Virus record (IMG/VR): IMGVR_UViG_3300048797_000086
Span: 1-38,535 of that record
Length of the DNA stretch: 38,535 nt
Origin: a virus
Direction: 5' to 3' (one strand)
Shown here piece by piece: positions 6,809 to 15,096 of the stretch (the first letter of the stretch is position 1; the number at the start of each line of letters is the position of its first letter). Position numbers and translations under genes: made by a program. The notes under the pieces were generated by a model. That model ran no database searches. It was given only the letters and a program-made list of their open reading frames with translations, and was not told where the DNA came from.

Positions 6809-6837
6809 CACTCGTGGCTATATTTGCGCCTTACTAA

Positions 6838-6854
6838 TCAATCAAGTTGATTGA
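6838..6854. promoter_or_regulatory. dispersed palindrome site 3 (perfect)
   Basis: The site is a perfect 17-bp TCAATCAAGTTGATTGA palindrome in the gap between the RecT-like gene and the 24-codon leader of the ATPase gene. There is no clear -35/-10 pair around it, so it may act by roadblock or through another mechanism rather than by covering a promoter. Confidence 0.65.
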
Positions 6855-6874
6855 AGAAAATAATGGAGGAAACA

Positions 6875-6949
6875 ATGGCAAAGCACAGCATTTACAAAAA
6901 CCTTTCCAAAGAAACGCTGCTTTCGGGCTCTTCTGAGGTGGCAGCATGA
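6875..6949 (+). CDS. 24-codon leader ORF coupled to the ATPase gene
   Basis: An ATG with a TGGAGGA ribosome site (6863-6869) opens a 24-codon frame, MAKHSIYKNLSKETLLSGSS to EVAA. Its stop TGA overlaps the ATG of the large ATPase by 4 bases. The ATPase has no other good ribosome site, so translation of this leader may feed ribosomes to it. The peptide may have no function of its own. Confidence 0.45.
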   Translation: MAKHSIYKNLSKETLLSGSSEVAA

Positions 6950-8736
6950 ACGTCACAATAAACAATTACCGAGGTCTGTCTAGCGCCACCTTAGACCTCT
7001 CCCGCATCTGCCTGTTGGCAGGCCCAAACGAAGCCGGGAAAACATCCGCAGCGCAGGCACTCGCCGCGGCCTTGACTGGCGACCCGATCCCGATCGTAGG
7101 TGTCAAGAAAACTCAGGCCGGTATGCTGATCCGGAGTGGGACGGCCAATGGCAGCGTCGAGCTTACCGGCGAGACTGGAACCACTAATATTCAATGGCCC
7201 GGGGCGAAGGTCAAAACGGAAGGACGCGCCCCGTTTGCGTCACATTTCGCTGCTGGCCTGCAGAGTATCGCAACGATGGACGAAAAAGACCGCCCGAAGG
7301 TTCTGGCTGAATATTTGAAGTCCGCACCGACTCGCGCTGATCTGGATGTTCAACTTGCCAGCATGAAGCTACCGGTTACCACCCTCGACCAGCTATGGGA
7401 ACTCATAGAAAAGCAGGGGTGGGATAACGCCCACTCGCAGATCAAGGAAAAAGGCGCTCGGCTCAAAGGGCAATGGCAGGAAGTAACCGGCGAGCAGTAC
7501 GGCAGCAAGAAAGCCGAATCGTGGCTACCTGATTCATGGGAACAGGATCTGATGGGGCAGTCTGAAACGACACTCAAGGCTCACTGCACCGATGCCCGTG
7601 ACGCGCTGGAGGCAACGATTGCCACTGACGCCGTGGACGAAAGCAAGTTGGATGGGCTGAGAATGCTGGCGGCACTGATCGAAGAACGCACGGCGGCGCT
7701 CGCTCAGGTGTCCGCTCAGGTTCTTGACCCGGCGCTGGCGCACCAGCTGGTAGAGGGGCAGGGCTTTGTCGATTCGATGGCGGTGATCCGCGACGGCATG
7801 AACGCCGCGCTGAAGGAGTTGCCGCGTCCTGATAATACGTTCCATCTGCCCTGCCCTGCCTGCGGTGTGGCCCTGGAATTGGAGCAGGGAAAGAAACTCT
7901 GCATTGCTACGGTGATGAGCGACGAAGAAAAAGCGACACGATCGGCGGCGATTGAGGCGCTCCAGAAGAAAATCACAGTGGCCAACGATGGCCTCACTAA
8001 GCACATGACCGCCCTTGCAGGGATTAAAACGAAGATACAGAACTTCGATACCGATAAGGCCCGCAACGTAACCGAGGCTACACGTCTGGTTGCTGAGTCA
8101 AAGCGGGCGGCAAACGAGCTTGCTGTGGTGAAGCCACCGGTAAAAGGTACGGATATAACCTTTGTGGAGCAGTGCCGCACTACGCTGGCTCGTGCCGACG
8201 AGCGGTTGCAGGCTTTCGTCAAGAAGACCAATAGCGACCGGATCCATGTTGCCATTGGACTTAACCAGGAACTGATCGGCAAGATTGCGCCGGAGGGTAT
8301 CCGGGGTGACGTGCTGGCCAAGGCGCTCAAGGGATTCAATGAGAAGGCTGTACCGCTATCCAAAGCGGCGAGCTGGAGACCGGTAACTTTGGAATCAGAT
8401 TTTGGCCCCTGTTATGGGGGGACGATTTATCTTTTATTGAGTGAGTCGGCCAAGTTTCGCGTTCGTACGATCCTGCAGCTGACGATGGCACTGATGGACC
8501 GGAGCGAGGCGGTGATTGTCGATGCTGCTGATATTCTGGACAAGGGCGGCCGGAACGGGCTGTTTAAGGCTCTGCGGCTGGCGGCGCTCCCGGCGTTGGT
8601 TTGTATGACGATCGATAAGTATGCCGATAAGGAGTTTCCGGAAAGGCCGGAGTCGTTCTTGGTGCCGAATCTTGGTAAGGCCGGGATCGGTGCTTCGTAT
8701 TGGATTCGTGATGCTGTGGCGGAGGTGGTGGGATGA
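6946..8736 (+). CDS. Rad50/SbcC-like SMC-family ATPase with central zinc hook
   Basis: The 596-residue protein has an N-terminal Walker A GPNEAGKT (residues 26-33) and a C-terminal Walker B-like AVIVDAAD (522-529), with a long charged helical region between. The central CPAC motif (303-306) lies almost exactly midway, where Rad50 has its CXXC zinc hook that joins two coiled-coil arms. The N-terminus (NVTINNYRGLSSATLDLS) is typical of RecF/SMC/OLD-type ATPases. With no SbcD nuclease beside it, the partner may be the VRR-NUC or the Cas4-like nuclease of this phage. Role in recombination or replication is inferred from context. Confidence 0.75.
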   Translation: MNVTINNYRGLSSATLDLSRICLLAGPNEAGKTSAAQALAAALTGDPIPIVGVKKTQAGMLIRSGTANGSVELTGETGTTNIQWPGAKVKTEGRAPFASHFAAGLQSIATMDEKDRPKVLAEYLKSAPTRADLDVQLASMKLPVTTLDQLWELIEKQGWDNAHSQIKEKGARLKGQWQEVTGEQYGSKKAESWLPDSWEQDLMGQSETTLKAHCTDARDALEATIATDAVDESKLDGLRMLAALIEERTAALAQVSAQVLDPALAHQLVEGQGFVDSMAVIRDGMNAALKELPRPDNTFHLPCPACGVALELEQGKKLCIATVMSDEEKATRSAAIEALQKKITVANDGLTKHMTALAGIKTKIQNFDTDKARNVTEATRLVAESKRAANELAVVKPPVKGTDITFVEQCRTTLARADERLQAFVKKTNSDRIHVAIGLNQELIGKIAPEGIRGDVLAKALKGFNEKAVPLSKAASWRPVTLESDFGPCYGGTIYLLLSESAKFRVRTILQLTMALMDRSEAVIVDAADILDKGGRNGLFKALRLAALPALVCMTIDKYADKEFPERPESFLVPNLGKAGIGASYWIRDAVAEVVG

Positions 8737-9254
8737 GCGACGAATTAGACGCAAAGGCAAGCAAGCTGGTTGATAGTGTGAAAACTTGTACCGTGAATCA
8801 GTATGCCTGCGAAAGTGCCATGTTGATACTTGAGTGCCTGCAAGAAATCGAGCGGCTGGAAGGGGTGAATGAAGGGCTGAAAGATAGTCTGCTGTACGTC
8901 AATCTGAAGCCCTGTCCTCAGTGCGAGATGTCCGAGGTTGAAGTCACGCGGCTGAAAGCAGAATACCTCACTGCAGCTGAATTGGTGGCAACGCTTTACG
9001 AAACCGTAACAGGCAACAAGGGTGGCCCCAAACGTGGAGTAGTTGAAGATGTCATAGACGTAATATCGTCACTGTCTGCCACGATAGCAAAACTCAATCA
9101 GCAACTTTCCGGCAAAACCTTTGACGATATGGAGTATCGGAGAGGGATGGAAGCGGCTGCGGTGATTGCGGACGCATGGACAATGGAATACGTGGACGAA
9201 GACCACGCGCCTAGAACATGCGGCGATATTATCCGCAAGGCCGCTGCAGCATGA
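8733..9254 (+). CDS. hypothetical coiled-coil protein, 173 aa
   Basis: This gene overlaps both neighbours by 4 bases (ATGA), so it is translated as part of the ATPase-helicase unit. It is helical and acidic, with a CPQC pair near residue 61 and heptad-like stretches such as ILECLQEIERLEGVNEGLKD and TIAKLNQQLSG. The C-terminal segment (EYRRGMEAAAVIADAWTMEY) occurs in several phage proteins of unknown function. No catalytic motif is visible. Confidence 0.6.
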   Translation: MSDELDAKASKLVDSVKTCTVNQYACESAMLILECLQEIERLEGVNEGLKDSLLYVNLKPCPQCEMSEVEVTRLKAEYLTAAELVATLYETVTGNKGGPKRGVVEDVIDVISSLSATIAKLNQQLSGKTFDDMEYRRGMEAAAVIADAWTMEYVDEDHAPRTCGDIIRKAAAA

Positions 9255-10699
9255 ACATCCAACTCCGAGATTATCAACTCGAAGGTGTCAACGCCATTAG
9301 GGAGCGGTTCAGGGCAGGTGATAGGAATGTCCTGTTCCAGCTCCCGACCGGCGGCGGCAAGACCATCGTCTTCAGTTATATCACCGAAGGCGCGGCGAAG
9401 AAGAACAACCGCGTCCTGATCCTGGTCCATCGGCAGGAGCTGATCCGGCAGACTTCTGCTTCACTGAACGATATCGGCGTAGAGCACGGCATCATTGCAC
9501 CTGGCTTCACCCCGTCATGGGATATCGTCCAGGTGGCCAGCGTGCAGACGCTCGTCAGGCGTTTGGACAAGATTCACCCGCCACAACTGATTATCTCTGA
9601 CGAGTGTCATCATGCCGGCGCCGCGTCATGGTCAAAGATATTTTCTCATTTCAACAAAGCATCGATCCTCGGCGTAACCGCCACACCAGTACGGCTTGAC
9701 GGTAAAGGTCTAGGACGTTCCGCCGGCGGGTTCTTTGATTCAATGGTGAATGGTCCGGCTGTAGCCGATCTGATCAAGCGCGGCTATTTGGCAACTCCGA
9801 AGGTCTACGCCCCGCCGATTGGTGCCGACCTGTCCAGCTTGCGGAAGAAGTACGGGGAGTTTGTTTCTGGCGAGGCTGCTGCAGCATTGGACAAGCCGGT
9901 CATTACCGGTTGCGCGGTGGAACATTACCGCAAACTCTGCGGAGGAGTCCCGGCCATTGCTTTCTGTGCTTCGGTGGCACATGCCGAGCATGTAGCTGAC
10001 CAGTTCCGGGCGGCAGGGTATCAGGCGGCATCTATTGACGGCACCATGCACGACAACGACCGCAAGCAGAGAATCCAAGCCCTTGGCGGTGGTGCGCTGA
10101 ATGTTCTCACTTCTTGTGACATAATCAGCGAAGGCACGGATATTCCTATAGTTGGCGCCGCGATCTTGTTGAGGCCTACCGCTTCGACAGGGTTGTATCT
10201 CCAGCAAGTAGGCCGGGCACTCCGGATGTATGAAGGCAAAACTCATGCTGTGATTCTGGATCATGTCGGTAATGTCATGCGTCATGGCATGCCGGATGAG
10301 GATCGGGAGTGGAGCCTTGACGGAGAAAAGCTGGGCGGCAAGAAGAAGAAAGATGATGAAAAAGATATTGCTGTGAAGCAATGCGACCAGTGTTACTGCT
10401 GCCATGCTCCCGCTCCGCGCTGCCCGGTCTGTGGTCATGTTTACGAGGTGACCGCCCGTGAGATTGAAACAGCTGAAGGGCAGCTGCAGGAGATCGATAG
10501 TAAGCGGTTGGCGCAGATCGAGGAAAAACGAGGGATTGAATTCAGAAAGCGCGACCGGGGAATGGCGAAGACGGAGGCGGAGTTGCGAGCTGTTATTGCA
10601 GAACAGGGCGGCAATCCAGATCAAGCCTATTATATCATGAAGGCAAGAGGGCAGCGCGGCGGTCCAGGTGTCCATCGGGCGGCTTCGTTGCCGTACTAA
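9251..10699 (+). CDS. DEAD/DEAH-type SF2 DNA helicase
   Basis: The 482-residue product starts with a Q-motif-like LRDYQLEGVNAI, followed by Walker A PTGGGKT (32-38), DECH box (117-120) and TATP (143-146). A C-terminal RecA-like domain contains SEGTDIPIVGAAILLRPTAS, then QQVGRALRM (motif VI). After the helicase core there is a zinc-binding segment (CDQCYCCHAPAPRCPVCGHV) and a charged tail. This architecture is the phage relative of RecG/UvsW-type unwinding enzymes used in recombination or replication restart. The ATG overlaps the previous stop; an upstream start in the same frame at 9218 would lie inside the preceding gene. Confidence 0.85.
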   Translation: MNIQLRDYQLEGVNAIRERFRAGDRNVLFQLPTGGGKTIVFSYITEGAAKKNNRVLILVHRQELIRQTSASLNDIGVEHGIIAPGFTPSWDIVQVASVQTLVRRLDKIHPPQLIISDECHHAGAASWSKIFSHFNKASILGVTATPVRLDGKGLGRSAGGFFDSMVNGPAVADLIKRGYLATPKVYAPPIGADLSSLRKKYGEFVSGEAAAALDKPVITGCAVEHYRKLCGGVPAIAFCASVAHAEHVADQFRAAGYQAASIDGTMHDNDRKQRIQALGGGALNVLTSCDIISEGTDIPIVGAAILLRPTASTGLYLQQVGRALRMYEGKTHAVILDHVGNVMRHGMPDEDREWSLDGEKLGGKKKKDDEKDIAVKQCDQCYCCHAPAPRCPVCGHVYEVTAREIETAEGQLQEIDSKRLAQIEEKRGIEFRKRDRGMAKTEAELRAVIAEQGGNPDQAYYIMKARGQRGGPGVHRAASLPY

Positions 10700-10700
10700 C

Positions 10701-10717
10701 TCAATCAACTTGATTGA
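10701..10717. promoter_or_regulatory. dispersed palindrome site 4 (perfect)
   Basis: A perfect TCAATCAACTTGATTGA palindrome begins 2 bases after the helicase stop codon and 18 bases upstream of the next ATG. A GATAAT sequence partly overlaps its right arm (10716-10721) and could serve as a -10, but no -35 is seen at the right distance. Confidence 0.65.
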
Positions 10718-10734
10718 TAATTATAGGAGATGTT

Positions 10735-10881
10735 ATGAGCTGTCATATATGCAAGCGAACAGGGATCAGAGAGTGTGACCCACAAGAGGCCGAAGTCAAG
10801 TGCATGGTCTGCGGTTTCTGCGAGAAAGAAGCGCTGCGGGAGCAGATCAAAGCGGAAGCGAGGGATGCAGCCGATGAGTGA
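10735..10881 (+). CDS. small cysteine-rich zinc-ribbon-like protein, 48 aa
   Basis: The ATG follows a TAGGAGATG ribosome site. The product has six cysteines (C3, C6, C14, C23, C26, C29), including two CxxC pairs (CHIC and CMVC), then a charged helical tail. This looks like a metal-binding miniprotein. It overlaps the VRR-NUC gene by 8 bases, so the two may work together. It is shorter than the usual annotation cutoff but has a strong ribosome site, and it lies directly downstream of an operator site. Confidence 0.55.
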   Translation: MSCHICKRTGIRECDPQEAEVKCMVCGFCEKEALREQIKAEARDAADE

Positions 10882-11293
10882 AAAAAACATTCAATCCATG
10901 ATCATGCTGGCAGCAAGCCAAACCGGCGCGGCGATCTTTCGCAATAATTCAGGCAATGGCGTAGCTGGCGCAAAGATGTTCCGCATCGAAAGGGACGGCC
11001 CTGTTAATTTGCTGCAGGGCGATTGGGTTGTTCGTCACGGCTCCCGCATCCAATACGGCCTCACTGTTGGCAGCTCTGACCTGATCGGCTGGCGCCGGAC
11101 TATCATTACTCCGGACATGGTAGGGAAACCTGCAGCGCTGTTCCTTGCCCTGGAGGTCAAAACCGCAATCGGCAAAGCAACCCCTGAGCAGATCAACTTC
11201 ATTGCTGCTGTACGTAAAGCGGGTGGTCTGGCTGGAATCGTTCGGTCAGTTGACGAGGCGCTGGGCGTTTGTAATCCTCTGGAGGGGATCTAA
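10874..11293 (+). CDS. VRR-NUC domain nuclease
   Basis: The 139-residue product is one VRR-NUC domain (PD-(D/E)XK superfamily). It has FRNNSG near residue 22, GLTVGSSDLIGW (D69), then the catalytic LALEVKT (E94, K96) and TPEQINFIAAVRKAGG (Q107), ending GIVRSVDEAL. Proteins of this type are Holliday-junction or flap-type nucleases, and standalone phage copies are common next to primase-helicases. The ATG at 10874 overlaps the cysteine-rich gene; starts further upstream in this frame lie inside that gene and lack a ribosome site. Confidence 0.85.
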   Translation: MSEKNIQSMIMLAASQTGAAIFRNNSGNGVAGAKMFRIERDGPVNLLQGDWVVRHGSRIQYGLTVGSSDLIGWRRTIITPDMVGKPAALFLALEVKTAIGKATPEQINFIAAVRKAGGLAGIVRSVDEALGVCNPLEGI

Positions 11294-11338
11294 AGCACCA
11301 CTGCATAGCATACTTTAATATAATAAATCGGAGGCCAC

Positions 11339-11674
11339 ATGCAGCTATACGAAAAGATCACCTCACCATCAGGCCGCGTCACTTATCGGCTATATAGCCC
11401 AACAAATATAGTTATCCCGAACATGGAAATTGAGGCTGAAGAAGCTGTCTCAATCCTGACTACTCTCGTTGTTTCAATCATTCAGGTTATGGAAGATCAA
11501 TTACCACCGTCTGACATTCTCCACCGGCGGATCCGGAATACAAAGAACGAACTGACCGCGCTGGCTGCAATTGGATTCACCAAACCCAAGGACGGCATGG
11601 TCGACGTCGGTGTCGAGGCATGGAACGCTGCGGTGAATGCTATTCAGGATGGGTTATTGAGGGTGCGCTCATGA
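11339..11674 (+). CDS. hypothetical protein, 111 aa
   Basis: The product starts MQLYEKITSPSGRVTYRLYS, with a long amphipathic central helix (EAVSILTTLVVSIIQVMEDQ) and an alanine-rich end. The strong CGGAGG ribosome site and an ATGA overlap with the primase gene mark it as a real member of the operon. A TATAAT at 11319-11324 lies just upstream, without a matching -35. Similar small proteins occur ahead of phage primases, but no function is known to me. Confidence 0.6.
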   Translation: MQLYEKITSPSGRVTYRLYSPTNIVIPNMEIEAEEAVSILTTLVVSIIQVMEDQLPPSDILHRRIRNTKNELTALAAIGFTKPKDGMVDVGVEAWNAAVNAIQDGLLRVRS

Positions 11675-14310
11675 TCAATGCTATGCGAGAGGCAGGTATT
11701 GACCCGCCGGACACACTGATTGATGACGGCAAGCTCCGTCGTTATGCCGGATCAGGAGATAAGCCTCAAAATAAAAAAAACTGGTATGTTCTGTATCTCG
11801 TTGAAAATGGTATTCAAGCCGGATCGTTCGGGCGGTGGGTGGGCGACAGCAACGGCGCTATCAAATGGTGCAACAAATCAGCTATCGAATTCACCCCCGA
11901 AGAGAAGGCCACCTACGCAAAGCGGCAGGCAGATTTACGTCGCAAACAGGCCGAGGACCGCAAGCAAGCTTCTGAAGAGTGTATGTTGAAATGCGCTACA
12001 CTCTGGTCTGCTGCTGCATCAGCCACAGATGACCACCCATATCTGCAGCGCAAACAGGTTAAAGCGCATGGCCTGAAAATGATGGGTGACGCCCTGCTTG
12101 TCCCGATCAGATCCCTGAAAGGAGAGTTAAAAGGGCTGCAGTTCATCAAGCCGGATAGCTCCAAGATTTTCAAGACCGGAGTTGATTATACCGCATCTGT
12201 TCACATGATCGGCAAGCCTGTCGATAACACACTGATCATAACCGAGGGGTATGCAACGGCCGCGAGTATCCACCAGGCGACCGGCCACGCTGTGCTGATT
12301 GCTTTCGTGGCCGGCAACCTGAAGGCCGTTGCAGAGGCGGCAAAGGCGAAACAACCGACTTGGACGCTGATTCTGGCCGGTGATGATGACCGGTGGGCGA
12401 AAGAGCCGAAAGAGGATGGCTCTATTGTTTATCATGAGGTCCCGTGTGAGTTAAACGGTGGCAAACGGATCAATACCGGCAGGGTCAAAGCTGAGGAAGC
12501 GGCCCGTTCTGCTGGTGTTGCTGTCCGGTTCCCCAGATTCACTGATACATCATCACATCCTACCGATTTCAACGACCTCCATAACCTGGTCAATCTCGAT
12601 GCTGTGCGTGTCTGTATCTTCCCTCCCCCGATCGAGGAATACAACCCCGATCACGCGCCGGATCCAGAACATGAGCCTGATCCCTACGACGGCGAAAAGA
12701 CACCGAACCCGTTTCACAATCTCCCGTTTAAATTGCTCGGGTATGACCATGGCGATTATTTCTATCTCCCTCATGGAACCCGGCAAGTGAAAGTTTTACG
12801 AGCTCCTGAACATACCAAGTCGCACCTTATGGAGTTGGCGCCGCTGCAGCGATGGGAGATGTCCGATTTTAACGGTGGCAAAAATGGTGGGATGGATGTT
12901 GATAAAGCGGCCAACGCCATGATTCAAACCAATCAGGCGCTCGGCGTTTATGATTCCAATAAACTCAGGGGTCGCGGGGCTTGGTTCGATGCCGATCGTT
13001 CTGTTGTGCATGTCGGCAATCAATTGATCGTCAATGGTTCTCCAATCAAGATCGACCAGCTGGACTCTGAATTTATCTATGAGCGATCGATTAAAATGAA
13101 GTTCGATATCGGCAAAGACACACTCCCGAATAAAGAAGCTATTAAGATTGAAAAGTTGTGCGATGCCTTGCCTTGGCAACGTGGCGATATAAGTGGCAAG
13201 TTACTGGCGGGATGGTGTGCGCTGTCAGCAATCTGCGGTGCGCTCTCCTGGCGTCCCCACATCCAATTAACGGGCGGCGCCGGCTGTGGAAAGTCGTGGA
13301 TCATTGATAATATCGTGCGACCGATTGCAGGGCCTGGCGCGCTCATAGTTCTGGGCTCCACTTCGGAAGCAGGAATCAGGCAGACTCTCGGGGCTGATGC
13401 GCGGCCGGTTATTTTCGACGAGGCAGAGGGCGAAGATCAGAAGGCTCATACACGTATGCAGCAGATATTCGAACTTGCACGGCAGGCGTCCACCGAATCA
13501 GGGGGTAGCATTTACAAGGGTACGATGGGAGGCACCGCCCAGGCGTTCAGGATCCGGTCAATGTTCTGTTTTGCCTCAATCGGCATATCTCAGACTCAGC
13601 AGGCGGATCAGTCCCGCATATCGGTACTCACGCTCAAAAGCAAGAACGATGGTGGCAAGCATTTTCAAGAAGTAATCGTCCCACTCTGGAAGGAGATAGT
13701 AACGGATGAGTTCTGTTCAGCGCTCCGGGCCCGCATGGTTAAAACGATTCCGGTAATCGTTCAAAATGCCCTGATCTTCTCTGATGCTGTGGGTTTTGTT
13801 ATGGAGAACAAGCGGGCAGGTGACCAGATCGGCGGTCTGCTTGCGGGTGATTGGGCATTGCGCTCAACAGGCGTGATCAATGCTGCTGATGCCAAGCGCT
13901 TTGTCGAGTCGATTGATTGGACCGAGCACAAGATCACGCAAGAACAGTCCGACGAACAGCGCTGTTTGGCTGCAATGCTTGAACACCTGGTGCGCATGCC
14001 GAATACTGACAATGTCAGTATCGCTGAGTTGATTCGCACGGTGTCATCTACGATACTGATCGACGAAACCTGCCCTGCGCAAACGGCATTGAAAAACCAT
14101 GGCTTCAAAGTGGTACAGGGCGGCTTCTGCATTGCCAACCAGCATGGCGAACTAAAGAAGATCATGGAGCGTACTACATGGCCGGCTAACTGGGCTCAGA
14201 TCATTGGCCGCTTACCTGGCGCCGTCACTCCGGACAAGCCAACGTGGTTCTCTGGTGGTGCCGTGCGAACCAAGATGCTGCCATTGTCGTATGTCCTGGA
14301 GGGCGCATGA
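11671..14310 (+). CDS. Toprim primase fused to a P-loop replicative helicase
   Basis: The 879-residue product combines two replication activities. The N-terminal 250 residues hold a Toprim-like primase domain: LIITEGYATAASI around E192, and LILAGDDD around 234-240. A linker with a charged Pro/Asp/Glu-rich stretch (about 325-350) leads to a DUF927-like ATPase. That part has a Walker A GGAGCGKS (535-542) and a Walker B VIFDEAE (580-586). This layout matches phage and plasmid primase-helicases that prime and open the replication fork. An upstream start at 11620 would lie within the preceding gene. It is the main replication protein in view, and the repeat-rich candidate origins lie downstream of it. 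Confidence 0.82.
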   Translation: MINAMREAGIDPPDTLIDDGKLRRYAGSGDKPQNKKNWYVLYLVENGIQAGSFGRWVGDSNGAIKWCNKSAIEFTPEEKATYAKRQADLRRKQAEDRKQASEECMLKCATLWSAAASATDDHPYLQRKQVKAHGLKMMGDALLVPIRSLKGELKGLQFIKPDSSKIFKTGVDYTASVHMIGKPVDNTLIITEGYATAASIHQATGHAVLIAFVAGNLKAVAEAAKAKQPTWTLILAGDDDRWAKEPKEDGSIVYHEVPCELNGGKRINTGRVKAEEAARSAGVAVRFPRFTDTSSHPTDFNDLHNLVNLDAVRVCIFPPPIEEYNPDHAPDPEHEPDPYDGEKTPNPFHNLPFKLLGYDHGDYFYLPHGTRQVKVLRAPEHTKSHLMELAPLQRWEMSDFNGGKNGGMDVDKAANAMIQTNQALGVYDSNKLRGRGAWFDADRSVVHVGNQLIVNGSPIKIDQLDSEFIYERSIKMKFDIGKDTLPNKEAIKIEKLCDALPWQRGDISGKLLAGWCALSAICGALSWRPHIQLTGGAGCGKSWIIDNIVRPIAGPGALIVLGSTSEAGIRQTLGADARPVIFDEAEGEDQKAHTRMQQIFELARQASTESGGSIYKGTMGGTAQAFRIRSMFCFASIGISQTQQADQSRISVLTLKSKNDGGKHFQEVIVPLWKEIVTDEFCSALRARMVKTIPVIVQNALIFSDAVGFVMENKRAGDQIGGLLAGDWALRSTGVINAADAKRFVESIDWTEHKITQEQSDEQRCLAAMLEHLVRMPNTDNVSIAELIRTVSSTILIDETCPAQTALKNHGFKVVQGGFCIANQHGELKKIMERTTWPANWAQIIGRLPGAVTPDKPTWFSGGAVRTKMLPLSYVLEGA

Positions 14311-14579
14311 CAAGAGACCTGATGATCTTGTTACCGCGTCTAAAATTCGCTGATACGAACGGTAAATATGAACAGATGAAGTATCTCTCCGGCGAACTGG
14401 AAGAGCTGTACCTGGCGTATTATCACGAGCCCGACATCAACAGGGTGGCAGAGGAAGCAGCCGACGTGATGCAGGCAGCCATGACGCTGTTATGGATAAT
14501 TGAGCGTGATTCTGGATTACATCCGTTGGACGTGATTACAAGAATGATCGAAAAGAACAAAGTCAGGGGTTATGAGTAG
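14307..14579 (+). CDS. MazG-like all-alpha NTP pyrophosphohydrolase, 90 aa
   Basis: The helical protein has the pattern of the MazG/HisE superfamily: an ExxEL motif (GELEEL, residues 29-34) and an EEAADV motif (49-54) spaced about 17 residues apart, which together would bind Mg2+ and hydrolyse non-canonical NTPs. Phage members tune nucleotide pools or the stringent response. It overlaps the primase by 4 bases. Its TAG stop lies within the 11-base sequence also found at the far end of the IS element, so the IS sits exactly at the gene end and leaves it intact. Confidence 0.6.
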   Translation: MTRDLMILLPRLKFADTNGKYEQMKYLSGELEELYLAYYHEPDINRVAEEAADVMQAAMTLLWIIERDSGLHPLDVITRMIEKNKVRGYE

Positions 14580-14591
14580 GGTTGCGGAAAA

Positions 14592-14611
14592 CCCCGTCGT
14601 TCAGGGCTGGG
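14592..14611 (+). repeat. IS left-end hairpin
   Basis: Pairing of CCCCGTC with GGGCTGGG gives a 7-bp stem with one C-T mismatch. It sits between the predicted left cleavage point and the end of tnpA. In IS200/IS605 elements, TnpA recognises such imperfect hairpins as single-stranded DNA. Confidence 0.6.
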
Positions 14612-14627
14612 ATGTAGAGCAAAGGTC

Positions 14628-15053
14628 TTAGTCTGGTGTCTGTTGTTGTTCAACATACTGTTGAATAATAGCAATCGGCGCACCGCCGCAAGAGGCCGCA
14701 AAATATGATGGACTCCATAACATATTCTTCCAGTATCGCTTTTCAATGTCCGGTCTTTGTTTGCGGAGCAAACGGCTTGAAACACCTTTCAAGCTGTTCA
14801 CCAGCATAGCAACAGCCATTTTTGGCGGATACTCAAGCAAAAGATGAACGTGGTCATGTTCTCCATTCATTTCAACAAGCGTAGCCTCAAAGTCAGTGCA
14901 GACGCTTGCAAACATAACCCGGAGCCGTTCAATTGCATCATTGTCAAAGACATGTTTTCGATATTTAGTCACAAAGACCAAATGGACATGCATCTTAAAA
15001 ACACAGTGTCTACCATGCCTAATATCAGTATTGTTTCTCATAGCCCACCCCAT
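14628..15053 (-). CDS. tnpA: TnpA, Y1 HUH single-strand transposase
   Basis: The 141-residue protein has the compact Y1-transposase fold: FKMHVHLVFVTKYRKHVF at the start, the HUH metal-binding triplet within GEHDHVHLLLEYPP, and the catalytic tyrosine in the C-terminal IQQYVEQQ. TnpA excises and inserts the element as a single-stranded circle at short target sequences. All key residues are present, so it is probably active. The start may be the first Met at 15053 or the fifth residue at 15041, which has a better GGGTGGG ribosome site. Confidence 0.92.
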   Translation of the reverse strand: MGWAMRNNTDIRHGRHCVFKMHVHLVFVTKYRKHVFDNDAIERLRVMFASVCTDFEATLVEMNGEHDHVHLLLEYPPKMAVAMLVNSLKGVSSRLLRKQRPDIEKRYWKNMLWSPSYFAASCGGAPIAIIQQYVEQQQTPD

Positions 15054-15060
15054 AATTTAG

Positions 15061-15089
15061 TTGATATTTACTTTAGACCAAAGTATAAT
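15061..15089 (+). promoter_or_regulatory. tnpB promoter, near-consensus sigma-70
   Basis: TTGATA at 15061-15066 and TATAAT at 15084-15089 are separated by exactly 17 bases. The tnpB ATG is at 15097, only 7 bases past the -10, so transcripts would start at or next to the start codon and the message would be leaderless or nearly so. No ribosome site is present. Confidence 0.65.
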
Positions 15090-15096
15090 ACATCCT

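Noticed and set aside
9740-10708. 322-codon minus-strand ORF opposite the helicase
   Set aside because: It is long, but the opposite strand encodes a helicase with complete motifs; the translated sequence has no domain-like pattern.
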